From positions 1-63,761 of the forward strand of contig NZ_BAEH01000015.1 of the NCBI RefSeq assembly GCF_000241305.1: 63,761 bases of DNA. The letters run 5' to 3'. Below are positions 33,899 through 41,759 of this stretch, piece by piece. The DNA comes from Gordonia effusa NBRC 100432 (GTDB lineage Bacteria > Actinomycetota > Actinomycetes > Mycobacteriales > Mycobacteriaceae). Both the position numbers and the translations under genes were made by a program. A model generated the notes under the pieces. It saw only the letters and a program-made list of their open reading frames with translations. It searched no databases and was not told the origin of the DNA. Position 1 is the stretch's first letter; each line of letters opens with the position of its first letter.

Positions 33899-34264
33899 TC
33901 AGCGGGAGGCGAAATACATCCCCAACGCACAGGCCACGACCGATGCCATCACCGATACGGCCGCGTAAGCGAGTGACCGCCAGCGCCGACGCTCGCGCAT
34001 CAGGACCATCGCCTCCAGACTGGCCGTGCTGAACGTGGTGTATCCGCCGCAGAATCCAGTCCCGACGATCGTCATGACCGCGCTCGGAGCCGCGTGAAAC
34101 ATCACGAGCCCGGCGACGACACCGAGTAGTGCTGAGCCGGTTACGTTGATCAGCAACGTCGCGACCGGAAATGTCACAGTCACACGTGCGCGAACGATGC
34201 CATCGACGACGAATCGCGCGACCGCCCCGAGTGCGCCGCACAGTATTGCGGTCAGCGCGATCAT
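33899..34264 (-). CDS. crcB: Fluoride channel subunit CrcB/Fluc (second gene)
   Basis: 121 residues from ATG 34264, overlapping the stop of the other crcB by 4 bases (ATGA). Four membrane helices. Family marks: GALGAVARFVVDG, INVTGSALLGVVAG (the conserved Asn) and GFCGGYTTFSTASLE (the TTFST fluoride-coordinating segment). Actinobacteria often carry two crcB genes whose products make a heterodimeric Fluc channel that exports F-. The pair follows a fluoride riboswitch. Confidence 0.93.
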   Translation of the reverse strand: MIALTAILCGALGAVARFVVDGIVRARVTVTFPVATLLINVTGSALLGVVAGLVMFHAAPSAVMTIVGTGFCGGYTTFSTASLEAMVLMRERRRWRSLAYAAVSVMASVVACALGMYFASR

Positions 34265-34695
34265 CGGGTGCGCTTTCCGCTGAGCCAATCGCCAACGCCG
34301 AAGCCCGCCAACGCCATCAGCACGCCGCCGCCTACCGAGACGACCGCGTAAGCGATGGCGGTGCCGGGTGCATCCGCGCGCCATAGGTTGGTCTGCTCGA
34401 GGGCAAAGGTGCTGTAGGTGGTGAACGCGCCACAGCAGCCGGTGCCGGCGAATAATCGCAACTGGCGGCGTCGGACCGATTCCGACGACTGTGCGACGAG
34501 CAGGGCGGAGATCATGCCGAGTAGCGCGGCGCCGCTCAGGTTGATGCCGAAAGTTGCCCACGGCCACTGGCCGGTCGAGGCGGGGAACGTGCGCTCCAAC
34601 ACGTAGCGCGCCGACGTCCCGACGACGCCGCCGACGAAAACGGCGACTAGCGCGCTTGGCTGCTGGTGCAGCGGGCGAGGGGAGTCGATGGCCAT
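34261..34695 (-). CDS. crcB: Fluoride channel subunit CrcB/Fluc (first gene)
   Basis: 144 residues from ATG 34695 (GAAGGGA eight bases upstream). The frame is open to 34875, but that stretch is the riboswitch and is not coding. Four helices with VFVGGVVGTSARYVLER, GINLSGAALLGMISALL (conserved Asn) and GTGCCGAFTTYSTFALEQ (the TTYST segment). It forms a dual-topology or heterodimeric fluoride channel with the next gene. Expression is expected to be switched on by fluoride through the upstream RNA. Confidence 0.93.
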   Translation of the reverse strand: MAIDSPRPLHQQPSALVAVFVGGVVGTSARYVLERTFPASTGQWPWATFGINLSGAALLGMISALLVAQSSESVRRRQLRLFAGTGCCGAFTTYSTFALEQTNLWRADAPGTAIAYAVVSVGGGVLMALAGFGVGDWLSGKRTR

Positions 34696-34728
34696 AGAAC
34701 TGTCCCTTCCGATGGGCATATGCCGATA

Positions 34729-34799
34729 CGAGGAGGAACTATCAGCCGGAGAGCCGGCGGTTCGGGCCGAAGAATCGGACCAGGCGAGATCCATCGCCG
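34729..34799 (-). promoter_or_regulatory. Fluoride (crcB) riboswitch
   Basis: The minus strand reads GGCGATGGATCTCGCC (34798-34783), an intervening stem, then AACCGCC and GGCTGATAGTTCCTCC. This is the conserved fluoride riboswitch: the GGCGATGG-NNN-TCGCC start, the AACCGC segment and the CTGAT-TCCT pseudoknot partner. It sits in the 5' leader of the crcB pair, 34 bases before the first ATG, so fluoride would relieve a block on expression, probably at translation initiation since no terminator is obvious. Confidence 0.9.
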
Positions 34800-34864
34800 A
34801 AAACAGCATAGCGGACTCGTTAAGCCGGGACGGTGTGTCTGGCCGACCGGCTACCCTGAAGATC

Positions 34865-35821
34865 GTGCCTGTCATCGCCTACTTCGGTCCCGCTCACACC
34901 TTCACCGAAATGGCGCTCGACGCGATTCTGGCTAGCCGTCGCCCCGCCGCACTCATCGACGTACCCGACGCCGACATCGAGCGCGTGCCCGCTGCCAATC
35001 CGGCCGCCGCTATTGCCCTCGTGCGGTCGGGCGAAGCGGATTTCGGGTGCGTGCCGATCGAGAGTTCGCTGGAAGGGTCGGTTCCGGCGACGATGGACGC
35101 ACTCGTACCGCCCGCCGATGGCGGCCGCGTCCAGGTATTCGCCGAAGTAATCCTCGACATCGCCTTCACCATCGCCGCTGCTACGCCCCTCGAGCCAGCG
35201 GCGGTGCGGACCGTCGCCGCGTATCCGGTCGCCTCGGCGCAGGTTCGTGAATCGGTCGCACGGTTGTTCCCCAACGCCGACTTCGTGGTTGCCTCCTCCA
35301 ATGCCGCTGCGGCACAAGATGTTTCCAACGGCCTCGCCAACGCCGCGGTTACCACTCGTCCGGCAGCCGACGCTCTCGATCTGGTTGTACTCGCCGACGG
35401 CGTCGCCGATGCGGACGACGCCGCGACGCGATTCCTCCTCGTCGGCCGTCCCGCGCCACCTGACCCGCCGTCGGGCGCCGACCGGACCGCGGTAATCCTC
35501 AGTTTGCGGAACGAGCCGGGCAGCCTGGTGTCGGCGATGAGTGAATTCGCCACGCGCGGAGTCGATCTCACCCGCATCGAATCGCGACCGCGGCAAGACA
35601 TCGATCGCTCAACCGCCGCGCACTACCGATTTTTCCTCGACGCCGCAGGGCATCTCGACGACGACGCGGTCGGGGAAACGTTGCGCGCTCTGCATCGACG
35701 GGCCGACAGCGTCGTGTTCCTGGGCTCCTGGCCAGCCGATCGAGGACAGCTCGGCTCCCTTCCGCCCGACCACGCCGAGAGCGTGCAGTGGTACCACTCG
35801 TTACAACAAGGAGAGAAGTAG
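34865..35821 (+). CDS. pheA: Prephenate dehydratase
   Basis: 318 residues from GTG 34865. It makes phenylpyruvate from prephenate in phenylalanine synthesis. The catalytic PDT domain (about 1-190) starts YFGPAHTFTEMAL and has CVPIESSLEGSV and the Thr-Arg-Phe motif in ATRFLLVGR. The ACT regulatory domain (about 205-280) has NEPGSLVSAMSEFA and the ESRP motif that binds phenylalanine. No chorismate mutase domain, as usual for Mycobacteriales. The frame runs upstream through the divergent riboswitch region but is not coding there. The phosphatase gene starts on its last base. Confidence 0.95.
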   Translation: MPVIAYFGPAHTFTEMALDAILASRRPAALIDVPDADIERVPAANPAAAIALVRSGEADFGCVPIESSLEGSVPATMDALVPPADGGRVQVFAEVILDIAFTIAAATPLEPAAVRTVAAYPVASAQVRESVARLFPNADFVVASSNAAAAQDVSNGLANAAVTTRPAADALDLVVLADGVADADDAATRFLLVGRPAPPDPPSGADRTAVILSLRNEPGSLVSAMSEFATRGVDLTRIESRPRQDIDRSTAAHYRFFLDAAGHLDDDAVGETLRALHRRADSVVFLGSWPADRGQLGSLPPDHAESVQWYHSLQQGEK

Positions 35822-36486
35822 TGTCGCGGTTGTTCCTGGTCCGTCACGGTGAGACGACGTCTAATGTGATGCGGCGCTTGGATACTCGGCTTCCAGGAGC
35901 GGGACTCACAGATTTTGGAGCGCGCCAGGCGGCGTTGTTCGCGTTGCGCACACCAGTCGATGACTCTGTGGTGCTGCTGAACTCGCGTGCTCGCCGCGCT
36001 CAGCAGACCGCCGAGATCGCCGGGATGGTCTGGGGGATCGAGCCGCAGCCGCTCGATGGCGTGTACGAGGTGCAGGTCGGCGACTTGGAGGACAACTTCG
36101 ACCGGGCATCGCACGATGTCTTCGGCGAGGTCGTAAAACGTTGGCATGACGGCGATTTGACGGCGGAACTGCCCGGCGGTGAATCCCTGCAAGATGTCTA
36201 CGACCGCTATTTGCCCGCGATCGACGATGTGGTGGCACGTTACCTGTCCGACGATGCCGACCGCGACGTGTATGTGGTGAGCCACGGTGCGGCTATCCGG
36301 TTGGTAGCCGCCAAACTGGCGGGCATCGACTCCGAGTTCGCGTTGGCCAATCACCTCGAAAACACTCAGTCGATCGAGCTGGAATATGCCGATGGCACCT
36401 GGGCGTGTCGACGATGGGGAACTCGGGTGGCGCCGTTTGCCCATGAGGCCAACGAGGGTTCCGACGACGCCGACCCGATGGGCTAA
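35821..36486 (+). CDS. Histidine phosphatase / phosphoglycerate-mutase-like protein
   Basis: 221 residues from GTG 35821, which shares one base with the pheA stop and follows AAGGAGAG. The phosphohistidine motif LVRHGETTSN (His about 9) and the later VVSHGAAIRL give the two catalytic His residues; the Arg in SRARRAQQTAE and the Glu in PLDGVYEVQVGDLE complete the site. M. tuberculosis has such a gene (Rv3837c) next to pheA. The substrate may be a sugar phosphate or a small phosphoester; true mutase activity is doubtful. Convergent with the MerR gene with no gap. Confidence 0.88.
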   Translation: MSRLFLVRHGETTSNVMRRLDTRLPGAGLTDFGARQAALFALRTPVDDSVVLLNSRARRAQQTAEIAGMVWGIEPQPLDGVYEVQVGDLEDNFDRASHDVFGEVVKRWHDGDLTAELPGGESLQDVYDRYLPAIDDVVARYLSDDADRDVYVVSHGAAIRLVAAKLAGIDSEFALANHLENTQSIELEYADGTWACRRWGTRVAPFAHEANEGSDDADPMG

Positions 36487-37527
36487 CTACCCGTCTAGTC
36501 GTACTGGCATCGCCAAGGTGACCAGCCCGCCGTCGTCGGCCGAACGTACCTGTACCGGTTGATCTTCCGCCGAAATGTCGAGCAGCACATCGTCGCCGAT
36601 GGCGGTCGCGATCGTCGGGTGAAGTACGGTGACGTCGAAGCCGAGGGTGATCGGCTGACCGGTGACCGCCGCGGATATGGTGTCGTCGCCGACCGATAAT
36701 TCAGTGCTGTCGATTGCCACCCTGATCTGTCGTTCGCTTCGTTCGAGCAAGTCCAGCAACGCTTTTCGCGACACCACCACGCGGGTGGTTGCCGCTGGTA
36801 GCGAGCGCAACATCAGCCGATAGTCGGGGAACGCGATATCGAGAATCGGGAAGTGTCGAGTCTCGAGATCACCCTGTGCGACGATCTCGGCTTCGCCCCG
36901 GCGCAACGAGATTCGATGTTGGCGCCGTGCCCAGTCGGCCAGTGCGCGGATCGACGACGTCGGTGCTACCGCCGACCAGTCGGGTTCGGTGGATTGCTGC
37001 AAAGCCAGTGACCGCGAGGCGAGTCGGAAACGATCGGTGGCGGTGAGTGTCAGTTCGTCGCCGACGATCTCCATGTACACCGAATCCAGCACGGGCAGTT
37101 CAGGATTCACGATAGTTGCGGGCAGGACCTGGTCGCAAGCAGCGGCGAACAGCGGGCCGGAAATTGATGCGACTCGCTGCGATGCGACATCGCAGCCCAC
37201 CGACGACTTGATCTGCGCCGCCGCCGCGGTCGCGTCCGACAGCCGCCGCGCCAACTCGGCCAGGTGGTCGTCAATACGGCGAGTTGTCCCGGCGGGGTCG
37301 GGATCGTCGAGTATCGCGCGGATATCGCCCAACGACATCCCCGTCTCACGGAGTTGCCGAATGAGTTGGGCGGTAGGTACTTGCTCGGGAGAGTAATACC
37401 GGTATCCGCTGGATTCGTCGACGTCGGCCGGTGTCAGGAGACCGGAGTCGTCGTAGAAACGCAGCGCGCTCGGAGTCAGTCCGGTCAGACGTGCGAAGGT
37501 ACCGATGGTGAGGTGATCTGGTGTCAT
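36487..37527 (-). CDS. MerR regulator fused to a DNA sliding-clamp-like domain
   Basis: 346 residues from ATG 37527 (GTG 37533 behind AAGGA is an alternative). Residues ~1-75 are a MerR winged helix (TIGTFARLTGLTPSALRFYDDSGLL, YRYYSPEQV) and a dimerisation helix follows to ~115. Residues ~120-346 read like the middle and last domains of the DNA polymerase III beta clamp: LTLTATDRFRLASRSL, FPILDIAFPDYRLMLRSLPAATTRVVVSRKALLDLLER. The C-terminus VTLAMPVRLDG resembles the clamp end. The clamp-like part may act as an effector or dimer module rather than a DNA ring. Ligand unknown. Confidence 0.8.
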   Translation of the reverse strand: MTPDHLTIGTFARLTGLTPSALRFYDDSGLLTPADVDESSGYRYYSPEQVPTAQLIRQLRETGMSLGDIRAILDDPDPAGTTRRIDDHLAELARRLSDATAAAAQIKSSVGCDVASQRVASISGPLFAAACDQVLPATIVNPELPVLDSVYMEIVGDELTLTATDRFRLASRSLALQQSTEPDWSAVAPTSSIRALADWARRQHRISLRRGEAEIVAQGDLETRHFPILDIAFPDYRLMLRSLPAATTRVVVSRKALLDLLERSERQIRVAIDSTELSVGDDTISAAVTGQPITLGFDVTVLHPTIATAIGDDVLLDISAEDQPVQVRSADDGGLVTLAMPVRLDG

Positions 37528-37542
37528 ACGCACGACGATGGT

Positions 37543-37561
37543 CCTTGAAGTTGGTTGAAGG
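37543..37561 (-). promoter_or_regulatory. Candidate MerR-type operator
   Basis: CCTTGAAGTTGGTTGAAGG is a 19-base imperfect dyad (six of nine pairs match) with CCTT/AAGG ends, close in form to the SoxR operator. TTGACC on the minus strand (37566-37561) overlaps its edge as a possible -35. It lies 16 bases upstream of the MerR start, so autoregulation is likely. Confidence 0.45.
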
Positions 37562-37912
37562 TCAACCCCACCCGTTGGCGTGCAGCCATGCGTCGCTGAT
37601 GCCGAAGTGGTGTGCCACTTCATGCACGACGGTCACCTTAACCTCATGCTTGACCTGTTCAGCTGTGGTGCAGATGGCGAGTATCGGTTCGCGGTAGATG
37701 GTGATGGTGTCCGGGAGGAATCCGCCGTATTCGCTCGTGCGCTCGGTCAGCGCGATGCCGTGATAGAGCCCGAGAATATGCGGGTCATCCTCGTGGCGTG
37801 GCTCCACGAGTATCACGACGTTCGACATCTGATCGGTCAACTCGGACGGAATGTCGTCGAGCGCTTCACCGACAAGGTACTCAAAGTCCTTGTCGGACAT
37901 CTTGACTGGCAC
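37562..37912 (-). CDS. Small metallopeptidase (zincin, COG3824 type)
   Basis: About 116 residues from GTG 37912, or 112 from ATG 37900. It is a minimal gluzincin with HEVAHHFGISD (HExxHHxxGxxD) near the C-terminus giving His, His and Asp/His zinc ligands, and an N-terminal helix FEYLVGEALDDIPSEL. GLYHGIALTERTSEYGGFLPDTITIYREPI matches the family's DTI-YR block. By memory it equals Rv3836, found between the septum gene and the phosphatase. Cytoplasmic, substrate unknown. Confidence 0.82.
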   Translation of the reverse strand: MPVKMSDKDFEYLVGEALDDIPSELTDQMSNVVILVEPRHEDDPHILGLYHGIALTERTSEYGGFLPDTITIYREPILAICTTAEQVKHEVKVTVVHEVAHHFGISDAWLHANGWG

Positions 37913-37922
37913 GATATCTCGC

Positions 37923-39035
37923 TTAGCCGGCGGGCGCCGGCACTTCTTGCGGGTTGGGTGAGATGCCGCCCGGCATCGGCACCGGTGTAGGCAGCGCGCG
38001 GCCCGGCGGAGCCTTCGGCGGCGGTACCGGCAGTTTGCCGTTGATGAGCAGGGTCGACCGGGCATCACCGACGAGGGTCGCGAATCCGCCGCGGTCGGGC
38101 AGTCCGACATAACACAGCACCCGGCGGCTACCGGCCAGCCAACTGACTTCACTGACGGTGGACCACTGGACGTTCAGAGTGGTCTTGTCGAATTTGTCTT
38201 TCCCGCCGAGGAACCTGTTGGTCTGGCCCGGGCAGATGGATTCGAGGAATTTGTTCTGCTCGGCAACAGTGGGCCACGGTTTGCCAGATAGGCGCGGCCC
38301 GAAACGTGCGCCCAGGTCGACGATGCCGGTGGTTTGAAACGCGTGTTGCTCGGTGCAGTTCACTCGGAGTGACGTCGGCTTGCGCGTAGCCGGATCGATG
38401 CCGATGCACGTGCCCGGCGGCCAGTCGAAGGACTGGTCGAGATTGGCGACCTGGCCGGTGAACTGTGTCTGAGTACCGTCTTTGCCCGGCTGTTCGAGAC
38501 CGCAGCGCAGTTCGCGGGCGCCCTTGTCCCACTGGGCCTGCGACGGGAACATCAGGCCGACAGAGAAGCGGCCTTGGGGATCGAGTTTTCCGCCCAGGTA
38601 TTCGGAGACGATCACGGGGCACTGTTCGTCGCGAATAGCGGCGAATCGCTTCGCTCCCGGCCATTGCGCATTCGGTCCGAACTCGGCGCCCGGCACGACC
38701 GCTCCGTCGATCGGACCGGCGACCTCGAATCGATGTTTCGCTGTACATGCGACTTTGGCCGGACTGCCGGGTTTTCCTTCGGCCCAGTCCAGGCAGTCAC
38801 CGGCGGCCGATTGCGTAAACGCGTTCTGGGCGAGTCGTTCACCTTCGCCGATATCGGTACCGCCGACGTCGCCGACGTCGGAGAACCAGCCGAGGGAGAC
38901 CGCGGTGATCGCCATAACGATGGCACCGATCACGACGCCGGTCAGGACCACCCGCACGGGGTGTTCGAGGACGTGCGCGTGCACGCGCGCCGCACTCGAG
39001 GGCGCGGGACTTTGCTCTGTGTTCTGGTCAGTCAT
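37923..39035 (-). CDS. Septum-formation family membrane protein
   Basis: 370 residues. A cytoplasmic N-terminus, one membrane helix (about 27-48, [20 protein letters not shown]), then an extracytoplasmic part with two copies of a Cys-containing domain: [29 protein letters not shown] and [30 protein letters not shown] (residues about 88-116 and 208-236). The repeated C...C.H.F pattern is the septum formation domain known in actinobacteria. A Pro-rich tail ends the protein. By memory it corresponds to Rv3835 beside serS. Role in septation is from the family name only. Confidence 0.82.
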   Translation of the reverse strand: MTDQNTEQSPAPSSAARVHAHVLEHPVRVVLTGVVIGAIVMAITAVSLGWFSDVGDVGGTDIGEGERLAQNAFTQSAAGDCLDWAEGKPGSPAKVACTAKHRFEVAGPIDGAVVPGAEFGPNAQWPGAKRFAAIRDEQCPVIVSEYLGGKLDPQGRFSVGLMFPSQAQWDKGARELRCGLEQPGKDGTQTQFTGQVANLDQSFDWPPGTCIGIDPATRKPTSLRVNCTEQHAFQTTGIVDLGARFGPRLSGKPWPTVAEQNKFLESICPGQTNRFLGGKDKFDKTTLNVQWSTVSEVSWLAGSRRVLCYVGLPDRGGFATLVGDARSTLLINGKLPVPPPKAPPGRALPTPVPMPGGISPNPQEVPAPAG

Positions 39036-39135
39036 CGCGTTCCATCATGCCTGGTGCGCGTACGCGAGCGGGAGAGGCCGCGCAACCTCGACGTCGAATA
39101 TCACCGCCGAAGCGCTCACCAGTAGGCTTTATCCC

Positions 39136-40392
39136 GTGATCGACCTGAAGATTCTGCGCGAAAATCCCGATCTGGTTCGGCAGTCGCAACGCACTCGCGG
39201 CGAGGACCCAGGACTGGTCGACGTCCTACTCGACGCCGATGCCACGCGCCGATCGTCCATCGTCGAGGCGGACGCATTGCGATCCGAGCAGAAAACGCTG
39301 GGCAAGCAGGTCGGTAAGAGTAGCGGTGATGAGAAGGCCGCACTGTTGGCCAAGGGCAAAGAGCTCGCCGAGCAGGTCAAAGCCGCGGTTGCCCGACAGA
39401 ACCAAGCGGAGGACGCCGCCGAACAGGCGCAGCGTTCGATCTCCAACATCGTCCAGGACGGCGCCCCGGCCGGCGGTGAAGACGACTTTGTGGTGCTCGA
39501 GCATGTCGGCGAACCGCGCGACATTCCCAATGCCCGCGATCACCTGGAAATCGGCGAAGCCCTCGGTCTGCTCGACATGGAACGCGGCGCCAAGGTGTCG
39601 GGCTCGCGGTTCTATTTCCTCACCGGGCTTGGTGCGATGCTCCAGCTCGGCCTTCTGAATATGGCGGCGGCGAAGGCCACCGCGAACGGGTTCACGTTGA
39701 TGATTCCGCCGGTGCTGGTCCGGCCGGAGATCATGGCCGGAACTGGATTCCTCGGCGCGCACTCCGACGAGATCTACCACCTGGCCGACGACGATCTCTA
39801 TCTCGTCGGAACCTCGGAGGTGCCGCTGGCCGGGTATCACTCGAACGAGATCCTGGATCTGTCGACCGGCCCCAAGCGATACGCGGGCTGGTCGAGCTGC
39901 TTCCGTCGCGAAGCGGGCAGTTATGGCAAGGACACCCGCGGCATCATCCGCGTGCATCAGTTCGACAAGGTCGAGGGCTTCATCTACTGCAAGCCGGAGG
40001 ACGCCGACGCGGAACATCTCAAACTCCTCAACTGGGAGAAGGAGATGCTGGCCGCGATCGACGTTCCCTATCGAGTCATCGACGTCGCCGGCGGAGATCT
40101 GGGCAGTTCGGCCGCGCGCAAATTCGATTGCGAGGCATGGTTTCCGACGCAGAACACGTATCGGGAACTCACCTCGACGTCGAACTGCACGACCTACCAG
40201 GCCCGCCGCCTGGCCATCCGCTACCGCGACGACGACGGCAAGCCGCAGATCGCCGCGACGCTTAACGGCACGCTGGCTACGACGCGCTGGATCGTCGCGA
40301 TTTTGGAGAATCACCAGCAGTCCGACGGCACCGTGGTACTGCCGGAGGAGCTGGCCCGGTTTGTCGGTACCGAGGTGCTGGCACCGGCGTGA
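39136..40392 (+). CDS. serS: Seryl-tRNA synthetase
   Basis: 418 residues from GTG 39136; a TAGGCT -10-like box at 39123-39128 ends seven bases before it, so the mRNA is probably leaderless. The long upstream frame back to 38482 is a shadow of the divergent septum gene. N-terminal tRNA-binding coiled coil (about 30-105). Class II motif 2 is [21 protein letters not shown] and motif 3 is [26 protein letters not shown] binds serine. It charges tRNA-Ser and tRNA-Sec with serine. The next gene overlaps by 4 bases. Confidence 0.96.
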   Translation: MIDLKILRENPDLVRQSQRTRGEDPGLVDVLLDADATRRSSIVEADALRSEQKTLGKQVGKSSGDEKAALLAKGKELAEQVKAAVARQNQAEDAAEQAQRSISNIVQDGAPAGGEDDFVVLEHVGEPRDIPNARDHLEIGEALGLLDMERGAKVSGSRFYFLTGLGAMLQLGLLNMAAAKATANGFTLMIPPVLVRPEIMAGTGFLGAHSDEIYHLADDDLYLVGTSEVPLAGYHSNEILDLSTGPKRYAGWSSCFRREAGSYGKDTRGIIRVHQFDKVEGFIYCKPEDADAEHLKLLNWEKEMLAAIDVPYRVIDVAGGDLGSSAARKFDCEAWFPTQNTYRELTSTSNCTTYQARRLAIRYRDDDGKPQIAATLNGTLATTRWIVAILENHQQSDGTVVLPEELARFVGTEVLAPA

Positions 40393-40910
40393 GCACCCGG
40401 ATCGTCGCGGTCATCGGACTGGTCGCCTCGGCGGTCGCGGTCGGACTCACGCTGGTGAAGTGGATCGACTTCACCGAGTTGGGTATGCCGTTCGCGTGGA
40501 CCGGCTTGGCAACATATGTCGGACAGCATGCCGATCACTACGGTCCGATGCTTGCGGGCGCCATTACCCCGGTCGGGTGGGTCGCAGTTCTCGCGGCGGT
40601 ATTGGTCTGCGCCGCGTCCGTCCTGGCTCTGGTGGATGTGTCTTCGATCTGGCGCACAGCGGTCGGGGCGGTCGCAGCACTGGCGTCGGTGGTCGCGGCC
40701 GGGGTAGTCGCGGCGATTATCGTCCGACCCGAGATACTTCTGGATGACTTCCTCACAATGGTAGGAGCGGAGTCGTACGGCTCCAACGCCGGAACGTTGC
40801 GCCCATTTCTGGTGACACCCGTTCTATACGCGGAGATCGCGGCGCTGATCGTGATGGGGGCAACCGCCGGCTGGTTAGCTCTTCGGGGCTCGCGCCGTGG
40901 TGAGGCGTAG
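40389..40910 (+). CDS. Four-helix membrane protein of unknown function
   Basis: 173 residues from GTG 40389, overlapping the serS stop (GTGA). Four membrane helices: [60 protein letters not shown] and [22 protein letters not shown]. The loop after helix 1 has [21 protein letters not shown] and the loop before helix 4 has [12 protein letters not shown]; both face outside if the N-terminus is cytoplasmic. I do not recognise the family. Translation is coupled to serS. Confidence 0.7.
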   Translation: MSTRIVAVIGLVASAVAVGLTLVKWIDFTELGMPFAWTGLATYVGQHADHYGPMLAGAITPVGWVAVLAAVLVCAASVLALVDVSSIWRTAVGAVAALASVVAAGVVAAIIVRPEILLDDFLTMVGAESYGSNAGTLRPFLVTPVLYAEIAALIVMGATAGWLALRGSRRGEA

Positions 40911-40922
40911 TACGTTGACCCG

Positions 40923-41759
40923 ATGATCGTCGGAGTACTCTTCGCTGTTCTGGCGGCGCTCGCCTACGGCACCGCGTCGGTGTTGCAGGCGCGCGGCGCG
41001 CAGCAGGTCTCCGATTTGGCGTCGCCGCCGACGTTGCGGTCCACGCTGGCCGCGATCCTCACCGTCTCGTATCTGGCGGGGATGGCGCTCGACGGTCTCG
41101 GCTTCGTCGGGACATTGGTGTCCGCGCGGCTCATCCCGTTGTTTCTCTCGCAGACGATTATGAGTGCCAACCTCATCGTGACCGCGTTGCTGGGCATTAT
41201 CGTCCTCGGCACCCGATTACGGCCGAGGGATTGGGCTGCCATTGGGGTAGTCGTTGCCGCGTTACTCCTGCTCGGTGTGGCCGCGGGCGACGAAGGGCAC
41301 AAACCCGTTGGCGCGGTTATGCATTGGAGCGTTCTGATCATAGGGATCGTCGTGTTGGCGGTCGGTGTCGCGCTGGTGAGATGGCTGGGTGCGCGCGTAG
41401 CGGTGATCGCTGGGCTAGGTGCCGGCGCACTATTCGGTCTTATGGCGATCGCCGTACGCATCCTCGACGGTGTCGATCCGCTCGACGTCGGGCAGATACT
41501 TGGTGACCCGGCAGCCTACGGGATTCTGGTCGGTGGCATCGGTGGGTTCTACTTGTTCACTGTTGCCTTGCAGACCGGTTCGGTCAACGGTGCCGCCGCT
41601 GCACTTGTGGTGGGGGAGACGGTGATTCCCGGAATCGTAGGGATCGCGTTGCTGGGCGATACGACGCGGGCCGGCTGGGGAGCGGTGGCGGTGATCGCGT
41701 TCATCGCGGCGGTCGTTGGGGCAGTGGTGGTCGCGGTGTCGGGGGCGGCTGCCACCTAA
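40923..41759 (+). CDS. DMT-superfamily-like membrane transporter
   Basis: 278 residues with about nine to ten hydrophobic helices in two halves, starting VGVLFAVLAALAYGTASVLQARGAQQV, a pattern of EamA/DMT or NIPA-like transporters. Other marks are LIPLFLSQTIMSANLIVTALLG and VNGAAAALVVGETVIPGIVGI, with the Glu-Thr near the helix break typical of DMT proteins. The substrate is unknown. A TAGTAC box lies about 10 bases before ATG 40923. The stop overlaps the convergent TPR gene by 3 bases. Confidence 0.75.
   Translation: MIVGVLFAVLAALAYGTASVLQARGAQQVSDLASPPTLRSTLAAILTVSYLAGMALDGLGFVGTLVSARLIPLFLSQTIMSANLIVTALLGIIVLGTRLRPRDWAAIGVVVAALLLLGVAAGDEGHKPVGAVMHWSVLIIGIVVLAVGVALVRWLGARVAVIAGLGAGALFGLMAIAVRILDGVDPLDVGQILGDPAAYGILVGGIGGFYLFTVALQTGSVNGAAAALVVGETVIPGIVGIALLGDTTRAGWGAVAVIAFIAAVVGAVVVAVSGAAAT

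Noticed and set aside
34696..34875. N-terminal extension of crcB through the riboswitch
   Set aside because: The conserved fluoride riboswitch occupies this stretch, and ATG 34695 has its own RBS and the family N-terminus.
38482..39135. Long in-frame extension of serS upstream of GTG 39136
   Set aside because: It runs antisense through the septum-formation gene and SerS normally begins at this GTG; a -10 box lies seven bases before it.
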